From Planctomycetota bacterium (lineage in GTDB: Bacteria > Planctomycetota > Phycisphaerae > Sedimentisphaerales > Anaerobacaceae): a DNA stretch of 5,883 nucleotides. A program made the translations under genes and the position numbers. The DNA is taken from NCBI GenBank assembly GCA_017885385.1, contig JAFNGF010000245.1, positions 1 to 5,883 on the forward strand, in the 5' to 3' direction. Below the pieces are notes generated by a model. That model saw only the letters and a program-made list of their open reading frames with translations, was not told where the DNA came from and searched no databases. Of this stretch, positions 5,717 to 5,883 are shown piece after piece (within the stretch, counting starts at the first letter, position 1; each line of letters begins with the position of its first letter).

Positions 5717-5883
5717 ATGACACGAACGGCTAATACCAGAGCAACTATTACTCGCCGAATCACGCGGCGCCAGTTCTTGGGCCGCACGGCTGCGCTTTCA
5801 GGGATAATCGCGGCGCCGTGGATTATTCCCGCCTCGGCGCGTGGCGCGGAGGGGAATGCCTCGCCGAGCGAGCGGATCACGGT
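5717..5883 (+). CDS. N-terminus of a Tat-exported protein, likely Gfo/Idh/MocA oxidoreductase (cut by window edge)
   Basis: Only 55 codons are present. They hold an extended Tat signal: two twin-arginine pairs (R13-R14 and R17-R18), the second in the motif TRRQFLG (16-22), then a hydrophobic region ALSGIIAAPWIIPASA (26-41) with likely cleavage after ASA. The mature start reads RGAEGNASPSERITV, matching the linker that leads into the first Rossmann strand (SERITVGVIGxGxRG) in exported planctomycete Gfo/Idh/MocA oxidoreductases. The glycine motif itself lies beyond the window, so the family is inferred from the leader and linker. Other Tat substrates with similar leaders are possible. A good ribosome site and the eight-base gap make it the third gene of the rightward operon, giving the locus two divergent oxidoreductases if the assignment holds. 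Confidence 0.75.
   Translation, partial: MTRTANTRATITRRITRRQFLGRTAALSGIIAAPWIIPASARGAEGNASPSERIT

Noticed and set aside
1..5883. CRISPR array, insertion sequence, phage or defence genes
   Set aside because: No repeated units with spacers, no terminal inverted repeats, and no transposase, integrase or nuclease motifs were seen. Although a tRNA is present, no duplicate of its 3' end was noticed that would mark an integration site.

Overview
The window looks like a chromosomal segment from a planctomycete-like bacterium, or from a related PVC-group or environmental lineage. The reasons are the GC-rich coding sequence and a dense set of exported Gfo/Idh/MocA-type oxidoreductases with Tat signals. 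A ThuA domain joined to a xylose-isomerase-like TIM barrel, and an exported parallel beta-helix protein of the GH28/pectate-lyase type, point the same way. This combination is typical of planctomycete carbohydrate-degrading loci. The taxonomic call is inference from gene style, not from a marker gene.

Layout. Bases 1-338 hold no gene I can support; the stretch is more AT-rich than the rest and has only two short open frames. A single tRNA with a CAT anticodon lies at 339-410 (+), with no encoded CCA. Bases 411-709 hold a hairpin just after the tRNA and otherwise nothing convincing. A complete Tat-exported Gfo/Idh/MocA oxidoreductase runs leftward (2071-710). A control region of about 200 bases (2072-2267) separates it from a rightward set of three genes: a secreted GH28-like beta-helix protein (2268-3983), an exported ThuA-TIM barrel fusion (4014-5708), and the first 55 codons of a second Tat-exported protein, most likely another Gfo/Idh oxidoreductase (5717 to the edge). 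Gaps of 30 and 8 bases within the rightward set suggest one operon.

Working together. All four proteins carry export signals (three Tat, one Sec-like), so the locus probably acts in the periplasm or equivalent compartment on a plant- or algal-type polysaccharide or glycoside. The beta-helix protein would bind or cleave the glycan. The Gfo/Idh enzymes would oxidise or reduce sugar units with a nicotinamide cofactor. The ThuA-TIM protein would act on keto-sugar intermediates, by analogy with ThuA/ThuB of trehalose utilisation. The substrate cannot be read from the sequence.

The most unusual points are two. The TIM barrel of the fusion protein has lost most residues expected at the metal site of its family, and the beta-helix protein keeps the GH28 aspartates but not the catalytic His motif. 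In addition, the best promoter for the rightward set puts the transcription start almost on the ATG, suggesting a leaderless mRNA or a mis-assigned start. I see no CRISPR array, insertion sequence, phage gene or defence system.
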